A DNA stretch of 13,944 nt from Anammoximicrobium sp032229885 (GTDB lineage Bacteria > Planctomycetota > Planctomycetia > Pirellulales > Pirellulaceae): positions 1-13,944 of the forward strand of contig JAVYAJ010000215.1 of assembly GCA_032229885.1 (NCBI GenBank), read 5' to 3'. The notes below the pieces were generated by a model that did no database searches, had not been told where the DNA came from, and was given only the letters and a program-made list of their open reading frames with translations. The number at the start of each line of letters is the position of its first letter. Within the stretch, counting starts at the first letter, position 1. Of this stretch, positions 1-6,937 are shown in pieces. The position numbers were made by a program, and so were the translations under genes.

Positions 1-461
1 CGACTGCTCGCGCCACACAGTGTGGCCGATGTCATCGAACTTAATTGCCACCCTGCGAATCCAGCCGAGAAAAGCCGCGAATTCGCGCCAAGTTTCGATT
101 CGGCCGCGGCATGTTTGTCAGATCCGAACTCATCCCAATTCTCGTTAGCGCCGAGACGTGGCGCACAGGCTTGACAGATGTTACATCGCGAACGGAATAG
201 GTTGCACGATCGGGGCAAACGGATTTCTGCGCCTATTCTGCGCGTGTCGAGGGTTTCGACCGGGGCGACGAGAAGTGGCGGACGATGATCGGCCGTGTGA
301 CGCCGCCGTGGCGAATCACGGCAGCGCATCCGATGCGCACGGGCTCGACGGACGATCGCCCGCGCCAACCGCCCGCGCGTCCGCGCCGATTGGAAATTGG
401 CGGATGATGCGGTACGTTGTAGAGGGCGTTGGACCATCCCACGAAGACCGAGGAGCCCGTG
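1..461. other. Gene-poor leader with short palindromes
   Basis: No convincing gene lies here. Both strands have short open stretches but none with codon choice or residues I recognise. The stretch contains several short perfect palindromes: 7-bp arms around one base at 12-26 (GCCACAC/GTGTGGC), a 12-bp CGCGAATTCGCG at 76-87, a 6-bp-arm hairpin at 305-322 and 7-bp arms around one base at 324-338 (GCGCATC/GATGCGC). A TTGACA hexamer sits at 171-176, but no good -10 box follows at 16-18 bp. The two hairpins at 305-338 may belong to the 5' untranslated region of the next gene. An open minus-strand stretch running off the left edge (1-117) is described under findings. Confidence 0.5.
450..455 (+). 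promoter_or_regulatory. Shine-Dalgarno site deciding the start of the beta-propeller gene
   Basis: GAGGAG lies six bases before the ATG at 462. It favours that ATG over an in-frame TTG at 429, which would add 11 residues, and over the GTG at 459, which is too close to the motif. Confidence 0.7.
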
Positions 462-3329
462 ATGAGCGTAACGCGTTCTCGAAGTAGCTCGGCGTCGAAT
501 CACCCTGGACAACAGGCATTGCCCGCAATCCGCGGCACGGCCTGGGCGATCGTGTGGGCGTACTTGCTGGCACTGCCATGTGCGGCCTGGGCCGCGGAGG
601 ACTGGCCACAGTTTCAGTTCGACGCGCGCCGTTCGGGCGATGCGGCCGACCGCAGCGTCAGCACCCCGCTGGGATTGATCGCCGCCGCCGCGTTGGACGA
701 CGCGATCTTCACGTCCCCGGCGGTGGCGGACGGGCAGGTGTATGTGGTCGATGGCGCCGGAACGGCTTGGTGCCTGGACGTGGAAACCCTGCGCGTGGTC
801 TGGCGTCGAGCCACGCGCGACGCCGCAGCGACGGCCGCGCAGTCAGACAATGCAGGATCGGACGGCGTCCACCCGCCGGCCTCGCAGTCCGGCACTGCGC
901 AGCCCACCGTCCGGGCGTCGTGCAACAACCTCTCGTCTCCGGCGGTGGTCGGCGCCTATCTGCACTTCGGCGCCACAGCCGGCTCTTACTACGTGTTGGA
1001 CCGAAGCGACGGCCGCATCGTGCGCGAGATCCGCTGTCGCGGACCGATCTTCACGGCGCCGACCGTCGCCAACGGTCGCGCGTACTTTGCCACGGTGGGG
1101 GCCGAAGTGTATGCGGTCGAGCCGGACGGCACGGTCGCTTGGACGTGGGATTTCGTCCGCGAGGTGATCGGCTTTACCGGTGATCGTTGGCGAGGGCAGG
1201 ACTGGCTGGATTTCAAGCACGGTCGGGTTACGTGGAAGGATCATTTCTGTTGTTCGCGCGACCTCGCGGCCTATGGCAAGACGCTTGTCATTCCCGCCGG
1301 CGGGCGGGTGGTGTTTTTGGCGGACGAAGGCGACCATCCGCGCGTGCGGACCGTGGGCCAGATCCCCAACTTTCATGGGAATGAATATCCGGCGGCCTTT
1401 GGACTGAGCCTGGGACCGCAGGGCGAAGCGTACGTCCAGTGGCACCGCCGCGACAATGCCGGCCGCGTCGAAATCCTGCGTTTGCGCGAGGACGACACGA
1501 TCGAGGCCAGCTACGTACCGGGCACCCAGACGGCGATCGACTTGCCCGGGCTGCTCAGCTTCTGTTCGGTCGGCGTCCGCGGCAGCGATGTCTACCGCTG
1601 TCGCCCCGAGCAAGGCTTCGGGCTGTGCCGGCATACGGCGGCTCGCGAAACGCCCGAGACCTTGGCTGCGTACCCGTCGATCGCGCCGCCGGTGCTGCTG
1701 CGCGACCAGGCGGTCGTCGGCGGGCTCGATGGCCGCCTGTATGTCGCGCCGCTGTCGGGCACGGCGCCGGGCTGGTCGTTCGCAACGGCGTTTGGCAAGC
1801 CGATCACCGCGCCGGCAGCCGTGTGTGATGGACGCGTCTATTTCGGCTGCGAGGACGGGTATCTGTACGCCCTCGGGCCGGACGGCCGCGCGGCTCTGCC
1901 GACGCGGGACCTGGGGTTGGAGCGGATCCGCAGTCCGTTGAGCGGCCCCAGCGCCGACGCGAAGTACGACTGGTACACGAATTACGGGAACATGCAGAAC
2001 ACCAATACGACCGACCAAGAGCTGGCCGCGCCCTTACGGATCAAATGGCTGCGACGATACGAAGGCACGTTCAAGCATTTGCCCGTGTGCGGCGGAGGGC
2101 GGATGTACACGCACACGTCCGAGGGACAGATCTTTGCGGTCGAGCAGGAGACGGGCCGGCTGCTGTGGCGACGCTATTGGCCGGGTGTCTATCTATCGTT
2201 CACCTCGCCCCTGTACTACCGGACAAAGACAGGGGCGGCGAAACAGGAGACGCGCGACGAGCCTTCGTTCTCGGACGAACGGCTGTTGGTGCCCCAGGCT
2301 GGTATGGGCCAGTCGCGGATGCGCTGCCTGGACGCAGCGACGGGCAAGCTCGTCTGGGAAGCGCCGTTCACAGGCTCGCCCAGTTGGAGCCGCCAGGCGC
2401 CACCCGTGATCTGGGAAAACCTGGCCATCTACGCGTCCGGCTCGGGACGCTATGCCGCCCAGGGGACGGAAAAGCCGTTTATTTTTTCCGGCACACCGAT
2501 CCCCGCGGCCGATGGCGGCGAGGTGATGAGCTGGATTTACACGCATGACAACCCGTACTATCCGAAGGACAATCGGCCGCTCGTCTGGGCTTGGGATTTG
2601 GAAACCGGACGGCTGGTCTGGCAGCGAGAGTTCTCGCAGTACGGGACCGGCGGCAACGATTGCGGGCTGTGCCTGATGGATGGGCGGCTGTATTACTCGA
2701 CCTTCTTCGGCTATTCGGCCAGCCAGCGAAAACGCCGCGGCCTGCCCGCGGGTCCCAATGGAATCACGGCTGCGCTCGACCCGCGCACCGGCGACGTGCT
2801 CTGGTTGACGGGCCAGTACTACGTCACTGCCGGATGCACGATCTCCGGAGACGACGGGCGGTTGTATCTGGGCGGGTACAATCAGCCGGACGAGGGCGGG
2901 CGCGAGCGGTTCGTGTTTTGCTTGGACGCCCGCGACGGATCGCTCGTCTGGCGCAGCGAAGGCGTCCGCTCGGCGGTCAACGTGATTTCGATCGGCAAGG
3001 ACTATGTGTTCTCGAACGCCTCCGGCGGCGATGGGCACGTGTTCGATCGGCAGACCGGCAAGATCGTGTCGCGATTCAATTTCGGCTATGCCTGTACGCG
3101 GTTTACCTGCGCCGGCCCGTTCGTTCTGGGCGCCAACATGGACCTGATCGACCTGCGTCAGGACAATCGGCTGGTAACGACGGGGCCTTCGATCGATTCG
3201 CGCGAGTGCGTGGCGGCCGTGCTGTCCAACGGACGGCTGTTCTACACCTCGCAGGCCAGCGGTTTGCAGGTGTGCCAGGTGGCGGGCGACGAGGCGCAAC
3301 AGGCGGTGGCGCCGTGGGAACGGCCTTGA
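462..3329 (+). CDS. Exported PQQ-like (BamB-type) beta-propeller repeat protein
   Basis: This gene encodes 955 residues. The start at 462 is chosen because GAGGAG sits six bases upstream. The N-terminus has a basic stretch, a hydrophobic segment near residues 28-39 and an AWA cleavage site near residue 44, so the protein is probably exported. The mature part begins with a DWPQFQFDARRSG motif typical of planctomycete PQQ-like propellers, and a related DWYTNYGNMQNT motif recurs near residue 503. This suggests two propellers in tandem. Blade motifs recur throughout, for example VYVVDGAGTAWCLD, YFGCEDGYLYAL, CLDAATGKLVWE, AWDLETGRLVWQ and CLDARDGSLVWR. Such proteins serve as scaffolds or as PQQ-dependent enzymes. 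I see no clear dehydrogenase active site and no c-type haem CxxCH motif, so a non-enzymatic binding or assembly role is as likely. The next gene begins about 200 bp downstream beyond two hairpins, so co-transcription is uncertain. Confidence 0.88.
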   Translation: MSVTRSRSSSASNHPGQQALPAIRGTAWAIVWAYLLALPCAAWAAEDWPQFQFDARRSGDAADRSVSTPLGLIAAAALDDAIFTSPAVADGQVYVVDGAGTAWCLDVETLRVVWRRATRDAAATAAQSDNAGSDGVHPPASQSGTAQPTVRASCNNLSSPAVVGAYLHFGATAGSYYVLDRSDGRIVREIRCRGPIFTAPTVANGRAYFATVGAEVYAVEPDGTVAWTWDFVREVIGFTGDRWRGQDWLDFKHGRVTWKDHFCCSRDLAAYGKTLVIPAGGRVVFLADEGDHPRVRTVGQIPNFHGNEYPAAFGLSLGPQGEAYVQWHRRDNAGRVEILRLREDDTIEASYVPGTQTAIDLPGLLSFCSVGVRGSDVYRCRPEQGFGLCRHTAARETPETLAAYPSIAPPVLLRDQAVVGGLDGRLYVAPLSGTAPGWSFATAFGKPITAPAAVCDGRVYFGCEDGYLYALGPDGRAALPTRDLGLERIRSPLSGPSADAKYDWYTNYGNMQNTNTTDQELAAPLRIKWLRRYEGTFKHLPVCGGGRMYTHTSEGQIFAVEQETGRLLWRRYWPGVYLSFTSPLYYRTKTGAAKQETRDEPSFSDERLLVPQAGMGQSRMRCLDAATGKLVWEAPFTGSPSWSRQAPPVIWENLAIYASGSGRYAAQGTEKPFIFSGTPIPAADGGEVMSWIYTHDNPYYPKDNRPLVWAWDLETGRLVWQREFSQYGTGGNDCGLCLMDGRLYYSTFFGYSASQRKRRGLPAGPNGITAALDPRTGDVLWLTGQYYVTAGCTISGDDGRLYLGGYNQPDEGGRERFVFCLDARDGSLVWRSEGVRSAVNVISIGKDYVFSNASGGDGHVFDRQTGKIVSRFNFGYACTRFTCAGPFVLGANMDLIDLRQDNRLVTTGPSIDSRECVAAVLSNGRLFYTSQASGLQVCQVAGDEAQQAVAPWERP

Positions 3330-3366
3330 CGATTGTTGGGCAGCGACCGTGCGCGTGCGGGCTGCC

Positions 3367-3436
3367 AGGCAGCGGCCACGACAGAGCGTGGCCCGCCAGG
3401 CAGGCAGCGGCCACGACGAAGCGTGGCCCTCCAGGC
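3367..3436. repeat. Two tandem ~35-bp hairpin repeats, possible terminator
   Basis: Two copies of a GC-rich unit follow each other at a 35-bp period. Each holds a GGCCACG / CGTGGCC stem with a 6-base loop, at 3374-3393 and 3409-3428, and a flanking CCAGGC. The loops differ (ACAGAG versus ACGAAG) while the stems are identical, which suggests selection on, or copying of, the stem. They lie between the beta-propeller gene and the TMTC-like gene and could end or attenuate transcription. There is no T-tract, so a classical intrinsic terminator is not supported. Confidence 0.7.
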
Positions 3437-3525
3437 GGACGGGCGTTGCGCGATTAGATGGCCGGCTGCGACGGGATTTTGCGCGACGTGTCGCGGTAGG
3501 ACATGATTCGGCGGCAACGCGAGTC

Positions 3526-3529
3526 GAGG
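3526..3529 (+). promoter_or_regulatory. Shine-Dalgarno-like site for the TMTC-like gene
   Basis: GAGG lies six bases before the ATG at 3536. An in-frame ATG at 3503 would add 11 residues, but its nearest purine motif (GGTAGG, 3495-3500) is only two bases away, so 3536 is preferred. Confidence 0.5.
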
Positions 3530-3535
3530 CGATTG

Positions 3536-5347
3536 ATGACGGCAGATTCGTCGGATGCCAGCGCGCCGTTGGACGCGGGGAGCGGTGCGCCAGACGCCAC
3601 GGCGAACCCGTGCGTCACGCCGGCCTGGTCGGTCTGTGCGTGGGCAGCCGGTCTGGTCGCAGCGGCGCTGGTGGCTGGCGCGAGCAGCCTCGACGCCCCG
3701 TTCCTGCTGGATGACTGGCGCTGGATCCCCGAGAATCCCGGGGTTCGCTCGCTCGAAGCCCTCTGGCGCAGCCCCCTGTTTCTCGCCCGCCCCGTCGTGG
3801 CTCTTTCGTTGCGATTGAACTATGCCTTGGGAGGGCTCGACGTTCGCGGCTACCACGCCTTCAACCTAGTGGTCCACGCGATAGCCGGGTTGCTCCTGTT
3901 CGGGCTGGTTCGCCGCCTGGCCCAACGCAGCGGCGATCGCTCGCGACGACCGCTGCCGGCGACCTGTCTGGCGTTTGCGATCAGCCTGATCTGGTTGGTT
4001 CACCCCCTGCAGACGCAGAGCGTGACCTATGTGATCCAGCGATGCGAATCGCTGATGGGCTTGTTCTTCTTTCTGTGCCTGTACAGCATCGCGAGAGCGG
4101 CCGAGTCGCGACACGTTTGGACCTGGTGGACCATAGCGATCGTTGCTTGTGGTCTGGGGATGGGATCGAAAGAGGTCATCATCACGGCCCCGCTGGTCGC
4201 GCTGTTGATGGATCGCGCCTTTCTGGCGACAAGTTGGGCCGCGTTGTTTCGCCGCCGCGGTCTGCTGCACGCGGGCCTGTTCGCGCTGGCGCTGGCCCTG
4301 CTGGTTATGAATCTGCAGCGACTGACGAAGGGCGCTCCGGGCGATGTGTCTGCCGGGTTTGCCTATCCCTCGGTGACGCCGGTGGCGTATTTGCGTAGCC
4401 AGCCGGCGATCATCCTGCATTATCTGCGACTGGCGGTCTGGCCGCGTCCGCTGTGCATAGACTACGCCTGGCGTCCGGCGGAAACGGCATTGCAGATCTA
4501 TCCCGCGGCGGTCGCAGTTGTTGCGCTGGTGGCCGCCAGCGCCGCGGCGTTTTGGCGCTGGCCGCGGATCGGCTTTCTGGGGCTGTCTTTTTTCATCGTG
4601 CTCGCCCCGACCTCGAGCATCATGCCGATCACCGATCTGGCCGTCGAGCATCGGATGTACGTTCCGTTGGCTGCCGTCGTCTCGCTGGTTGTGTTGGCCG
4701 CGTACGCGGCGGACCGAGCCTGTCTGCGGGATCGGCTCGGCCGGCGTCTGGCGGCGTGGGGCGGACTGACGGCGGTCGCCTTGACTCTGTGTGCGCTGAC
4801 CTGGGAGCGGAATCGAGACTATCGAGATCCCCTGCGTTTGTGGGCCAAGGCGTTGGCCGTTTCGCCGAACAACCCGCGGGCACATTTCTCGCTCGGACAA
4901 GCCCAACGGGCGCAGGGAGGGATGGACGCGGCACGGCGTTCGTTCGAACGCGCACTGGAACTGGATCCGAACATGGCTCGGTCGCATGGCGCGTTGGGCC
5001 ATATTCTGTTGGTCGAGGGAGACTTGGCGGGCGCCGCCTCGCATTTGCGCCGCGCGATCGAGTTGCAGCCGGATTACTTACATGCCTTGGTGAACTTGGG
5101 CAACGTGTTGACGCGCCAGCAACGCTACCGGGAAGCGATCGCCTATTTCCACCGGGCGCTGGAACTCGAACCGAACGACGCGAAGATCCATTTCAACTTG
5201 GGGGCGGCGCTGGTCAAGTCGGGCCGTTCGCAGGCGGCCATTGCCGCGTATCGTCGCGCACTGGCCGTAGATCCTCAGTTCACTGCCGCGGACACCCAGT
5301 TGCGCCGGCTTCTGGATGCCCAAACCACACCGCGCGCCCCCGAGTGA
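3536..5347 (+). CDS. TMTC-like polytopic membrane protein with C-terminal TPRs (putative GT-C glycosyltransferase)
   Basis: The protein has 603 residues from the preferred ATG. The N-terminal two thirds are polytopic, with hydrophobic segments near residues 31-50, 108-126, 144-156, 172-187, 197-209, 245-259, 320-340, 346-358 and 377-390. Family-like motifs are a LLDDW acidic pair after the first membrane segment (Asp59-Asp60), RLNYALGG...YHAFNLVVHA, a VHPLQTQSVTYVIQR loop, GSKE near 210 and APTSSIMPITDLAVEHRMYVPL near 357. The same order occurs in eukaryotic TMTC1-4, endoplasmic-reticulum O-mannosyltransferases of the GT-C type, where an acidic pair in the first lumenal loop is expected to be catalytic. 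Four 34-residue TPR units fill residues 449-580, ending ALELDPN, AIELQPD, ALELEPN and ALAVDPQ. By inference it transfers a sugar from a lipid-linked donor to exported protein. The acceptor and sugar are unknown, and a non-enzymatic TPR membrane protein remains possible. Confidence 0.8.
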   Translation: MTADSSDASAPLDAGSGAPDATANPCVTPAWSVCAWAAGLVAAALVAGASSLDAPFLLDDWRWIPENPGVRSLEALWRSPLFLARPVVALSLRLNYALGGLDVRGYHAFNLVVHAIAGLLLFGLVRRLAQRSGDRSRRPLPATCLAFAISLIWLVHPLQTQSVTYVIQRCESLMGLFFFLCLYSIARAAESRHVWTWWTIAIVACGLGMGSKEVIITAPLVALLMDRAFLATSWAALFRRRGLLHAGLFALALALLVMNLQRLTKGAPGDVSAGFAYPSVTPVAYLRSQPAIILHYLRLAVWPRPLCIDYAWRPAETALQIYPAAVAVVALVAASAAAFWRWPRIGFLGLSFFIVLAPTSSIMPITDLAVEHRMYVPLAAVVSLVVLAAYAADRACLRDRLGRRLAAWGGLTAVALTLCALTWERNRDYRDPLRLWAKALAVSPNNPRAHFSLGQAQRAQGGMDAARRSFERALELDPNMARSHGALGHILLVEGDLAGAASHLRRAIELQPDYLHALVNLGNVLTRQQRYREAIAYFHRALELEPNDAKIHFNLGAALVKSGRSQAAIAAYRRALAVDPQFTAADTQLRRLLDAQTTPRAPE

Positions 5348-5415
5348 CCTGACACGGCCAGAGGCTGACGCGGTCAAAAAGCTGGAAACTGTGGGGCCGG
5401 TAGGAGGAATTGGTA

Positions 5416-5544
5416 TTGCCTGACTGGTGCGCAGCACAGGCGACAGCAACCGTCTTGGCCGAGGCCATCGTCAACGTAGCCTGGGGCAACGCCCCAGGAG
5501 TCAGAGATGATCGCACCCGTGTTGGCCGAAGGCCAACATCAACG
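5416..5544 (+). repeat. Dispersed hairpin repeat, copy A
   Basis: This stretch aligns almost throughout with 13821-13944 and shares with it an identical 39-base core (5472-5510 versus 13878-13916). It contains two strong hairpins: CCTGGGGC-AAC-GCCCCAGG at 5480-5498 and GTTGGCC-GAA-GGCCAAC at 5521-5537. Reading frames across it give GALPQAT-like peptides on the minus strand, which I take as by-products of the repeat and not as genes. Similar palindromic units are widespread in planctomycete genomes to my knowledge, but I cannot search for copies outside this window. Confidence 0.8.
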
Positions 5545-5568
5545 TGTCACCTCTGCCCGCATGAATAG

Positions 5569-5650
5569 GGCCTTCGGCCAAGAGAGGCGTGCGCGGCGCC
5601 CGTTCTGGCGCCTTGCCCCAGGCTACGGTGATCGGAGAGTTTTGGCCAAA
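5569..5650 (-). repeat. Dispersed hairpin repeat, inverted diverged copy B
   Basis: Read on the minus strand, 5608-5633 gives ATCACCGTAGCCTGGGGCAA, matching the core of copy A, and 5569-5581 gives TTGGCCGAAGG. The order of the two blocks is the same as in copy A. The copy is shorter and diverged; for example, the GCCCCAGG half of the hairpin is lost. It faces copy A across about 25 bp, making a head-to-head arrangement. A TTTGGCCAAA palindrome closes it near 5641. Confidence 0.65.
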
Positions 5651-6024
5651 CGAAATCAGCGCCTATCTGCGATCCAACGCGCAACAGTTGAAGCGTTGGT
5701 CGTTGAAGAAATTAACCGCGCCACCCGCCATCCGTCTAGCGACCGGTCGCTGCCCAAGGGAATCCTCCCCACTGTCGCCCCCCGCGTCCGCGAATCCATC
5801 CTCGCTCCGACTGGCCATCGCCGCTCGCGTGCGGCTCGCTGGTATCGGTCTGAACCAGAATCTACTGCGTCGTCAAGGCCGAATATGAAGGCAGCCGTGG
5901 TTTCCAGACCGCGGCAATCTCTCATTCGGGCAGGCTCGACGGCCCGTACATTACGTTTGGACAACGCACTGCCGCTAGCGCGGCCAGCAGCCGCAACCAA
6001 ACAGGGGCCAAGAAATAGTGGAGA
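5651..6024. other. Spacer without a supported gene
   Basis: A + strand reading frame stays open from 5507 to 6046 and a minus-strand frame from 6000 to 5656. Both begin in or next to the repeat, lack a Shine-Dalgarno motif, are rich in Arg, Ser, Pro and Ala as expected of GC-rich shadow frames, and match no family I recognise. I see no transposase or integrase motif. Confidence 0.5.
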
Positions 6025-6113
6025 GGACCACGAATCACACGAATAAAGACATTGCGTCTAACCGTTTTTCTTCACCCCTGCTATCCGTGTCCATCCGTGT
6101 TCATCCGTGGCTC
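6025..6113. repeat. Imperfect inverted repeat with three ATCCGTG units
   Basis: The left arm, 6025-6050 (GGACCACGAATCACACGAAT and following), pairs imperfectly with the right arm, 6081-6113 (ATCCGTGTCCATCCGTGTTC then ATCCGTGGCT). Several mismatches would be G-U pairs in RNA. Within the right arm ATCCGTG recurs exactly every 10 bases at 6083, 6093 and 6103. The loop of about 30 bases has a T-rich patch at 6065-6072. The element resembles the CCACGAAT.../ATCCGTGG dispersed sequences I recall from several environmental bacterial genomes. Its function is unknown. Confidence 0.65.
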
Positions 6114-6568
6114 ACATCGCTACGGCAAGCACAACATGGAACCCTTCAACCATGGGGCGCGGTCGCCGCCTAAAAACATTGCCCAAAAATTCACGATGTT
6201 TGAGGTTAGTAGTGCAGATTCTGCTGGTGAGGCAGAATTTGAACTTTTCCATCGATTCTGTCCGCTTCGCGCTTCCATGCCGGCCTTGCGTGCGAGGATG
6301 TCTTGGTCTCCACGTGAAATCGCCACCGTGCGGCTCGCTCTGCATCTGAATGTTCAAGGCATCGACGCGTTGGATAGAGCGGCGCGTCGTCGCATTGCGG
6401 ACACCGGCGATTCCGGCCGTAGCCTATCTCGGCCAGGCAACCGAACCGTTTCAGATCGATAGTTCGTCGCACTGAGTCAATCGCAAGAATCGGGACACCA
6501 AAAATTTGAGCCACCCTGACCCTGCCAATCTTGCGGCTGCAATTTTGCGAGATACGGCGTCGGAAGTA
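6114..6568. other. AT-richer spacer without a supported gene
   Basis: Base composition is clearly less GC-rich here than in the flanking genes. Short reading frames exist on both strands (6052-6462 on +, 6206-6514 on -), but none has a ribosome binding site or recognisable residues. The change in composition and absence of genes fit decayed sequence or an insertion of foreign origin. I see no intact terminal inverted repeats. Confidence 0.45.
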
Positions 6569-6597
6569 TTGACAGACTCTTTCTGCTCATAGATATT
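6569..6597 (+). promoter_or_regulatory. Candidate sigma70-type promoter upstream of the caspase block
   Basis: A perfect TTGACA (6569-6574) is followed after 17 bases by GATATT (6592-6597), which matches four of six TATAAT positions. It lies in the AT-rich part of the spacer and points to the gene at 6938, leaving a leader of more than 300 bases. It is a sequence-only prediction. Confidence 0.35.
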
Positions 6598-6619
6598 GTA
6601 GTCATTGTAACTACTTCGT

Positions 6620-6644
6620 ACATGGTACGCAGCATGTACCATGT
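6620..6644. promoter_or_regulatory. 25-bp palindrome, operator-like or hairpin
   Basis: Perfect 9-bp arms ACATGGTAC and GTACCATGT are separated by seven bases. The palindrome starts about 23 bases after the candidate -10 box at 6592, so it would cover the early transcribed region. It could be a binding site for a dimeric repressor or an RNA hairpin. No regulator gene is present in the window. Confidence 0.45.
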
Positions 6645-6924
6645 TGTGCTAATGTCGTAATCAGAACAGCCAGGATTGGCTCGCCATGCGTCCACGTGGT
6701 GAAGACGCGTCCGACCACGCGACGAGTGCGCCGTTCACGAGGCGATCGATCGACCGCCGGACCACGCTTCTTCGACCGCAACTCCACCGCCCCGTGTTAG
6801 CGGCCGTGTTTTGCCTGATCCGCCGCGTGGCCGGCCGATGGGACCCGTACAGATGAACAGTGAGCTCTCGTGGGATTTGGCCCCTGGCCCGACGAGAGCC
6901 GTATTGCAACCCGGGGGTGAATCT

Positions 6925-6929
6925 GGAGG
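6925..6929 (+). promoter_or_regulatory. Shine-Dalgarno site deciding the start of the small exported protein
   Basis: GGAGG lies eight bases before the ATG at 6938. This sets the start there and not at an in-frame upstream ATG at 6860, and it places the signal peptide at the very N-terminus. Confidence 0.75.
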
Positions 6930-6937
6930 TTTTCGAA

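Noticed and set aside
171..200. TTGACA as the -35 box of a promoter for the beta-propeller gene
   Set aside because: No acceptable -10 box is found at 16-18 bases; the best hexamer there (GAATAG) matches poorly.
843..2018. Long open frame on the minus strand (391 codons) inside the beta-propeller gene; similar ones at 2193-3299, 3866-5044 and 10053-10922
   Set aside because: They lie antisense to genes with clear domain motifs, are rich in Arg, Gln and Ala as GC-rich shadow frames are, and show no recognisable family or ribosome binding site.
5507..6046. 179-codon + strand frame as a gene, possibly the degraded N-terminus of a phage-type integrase
   Set aside because: It begins inside the dispersed repeat and has no Shine-Dalgarno site. 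The faint resemblance of a short VEALVVEEINRAT segment to integrase N-termini is too weak, and no catalytic Arg/His/Tyr region follows.
6114..6568. Insertion sequence remnant
   Set aside because: Composition differs from the surroundings, but I found no matching terminal inverted repeats, target duplication or transposase motif.
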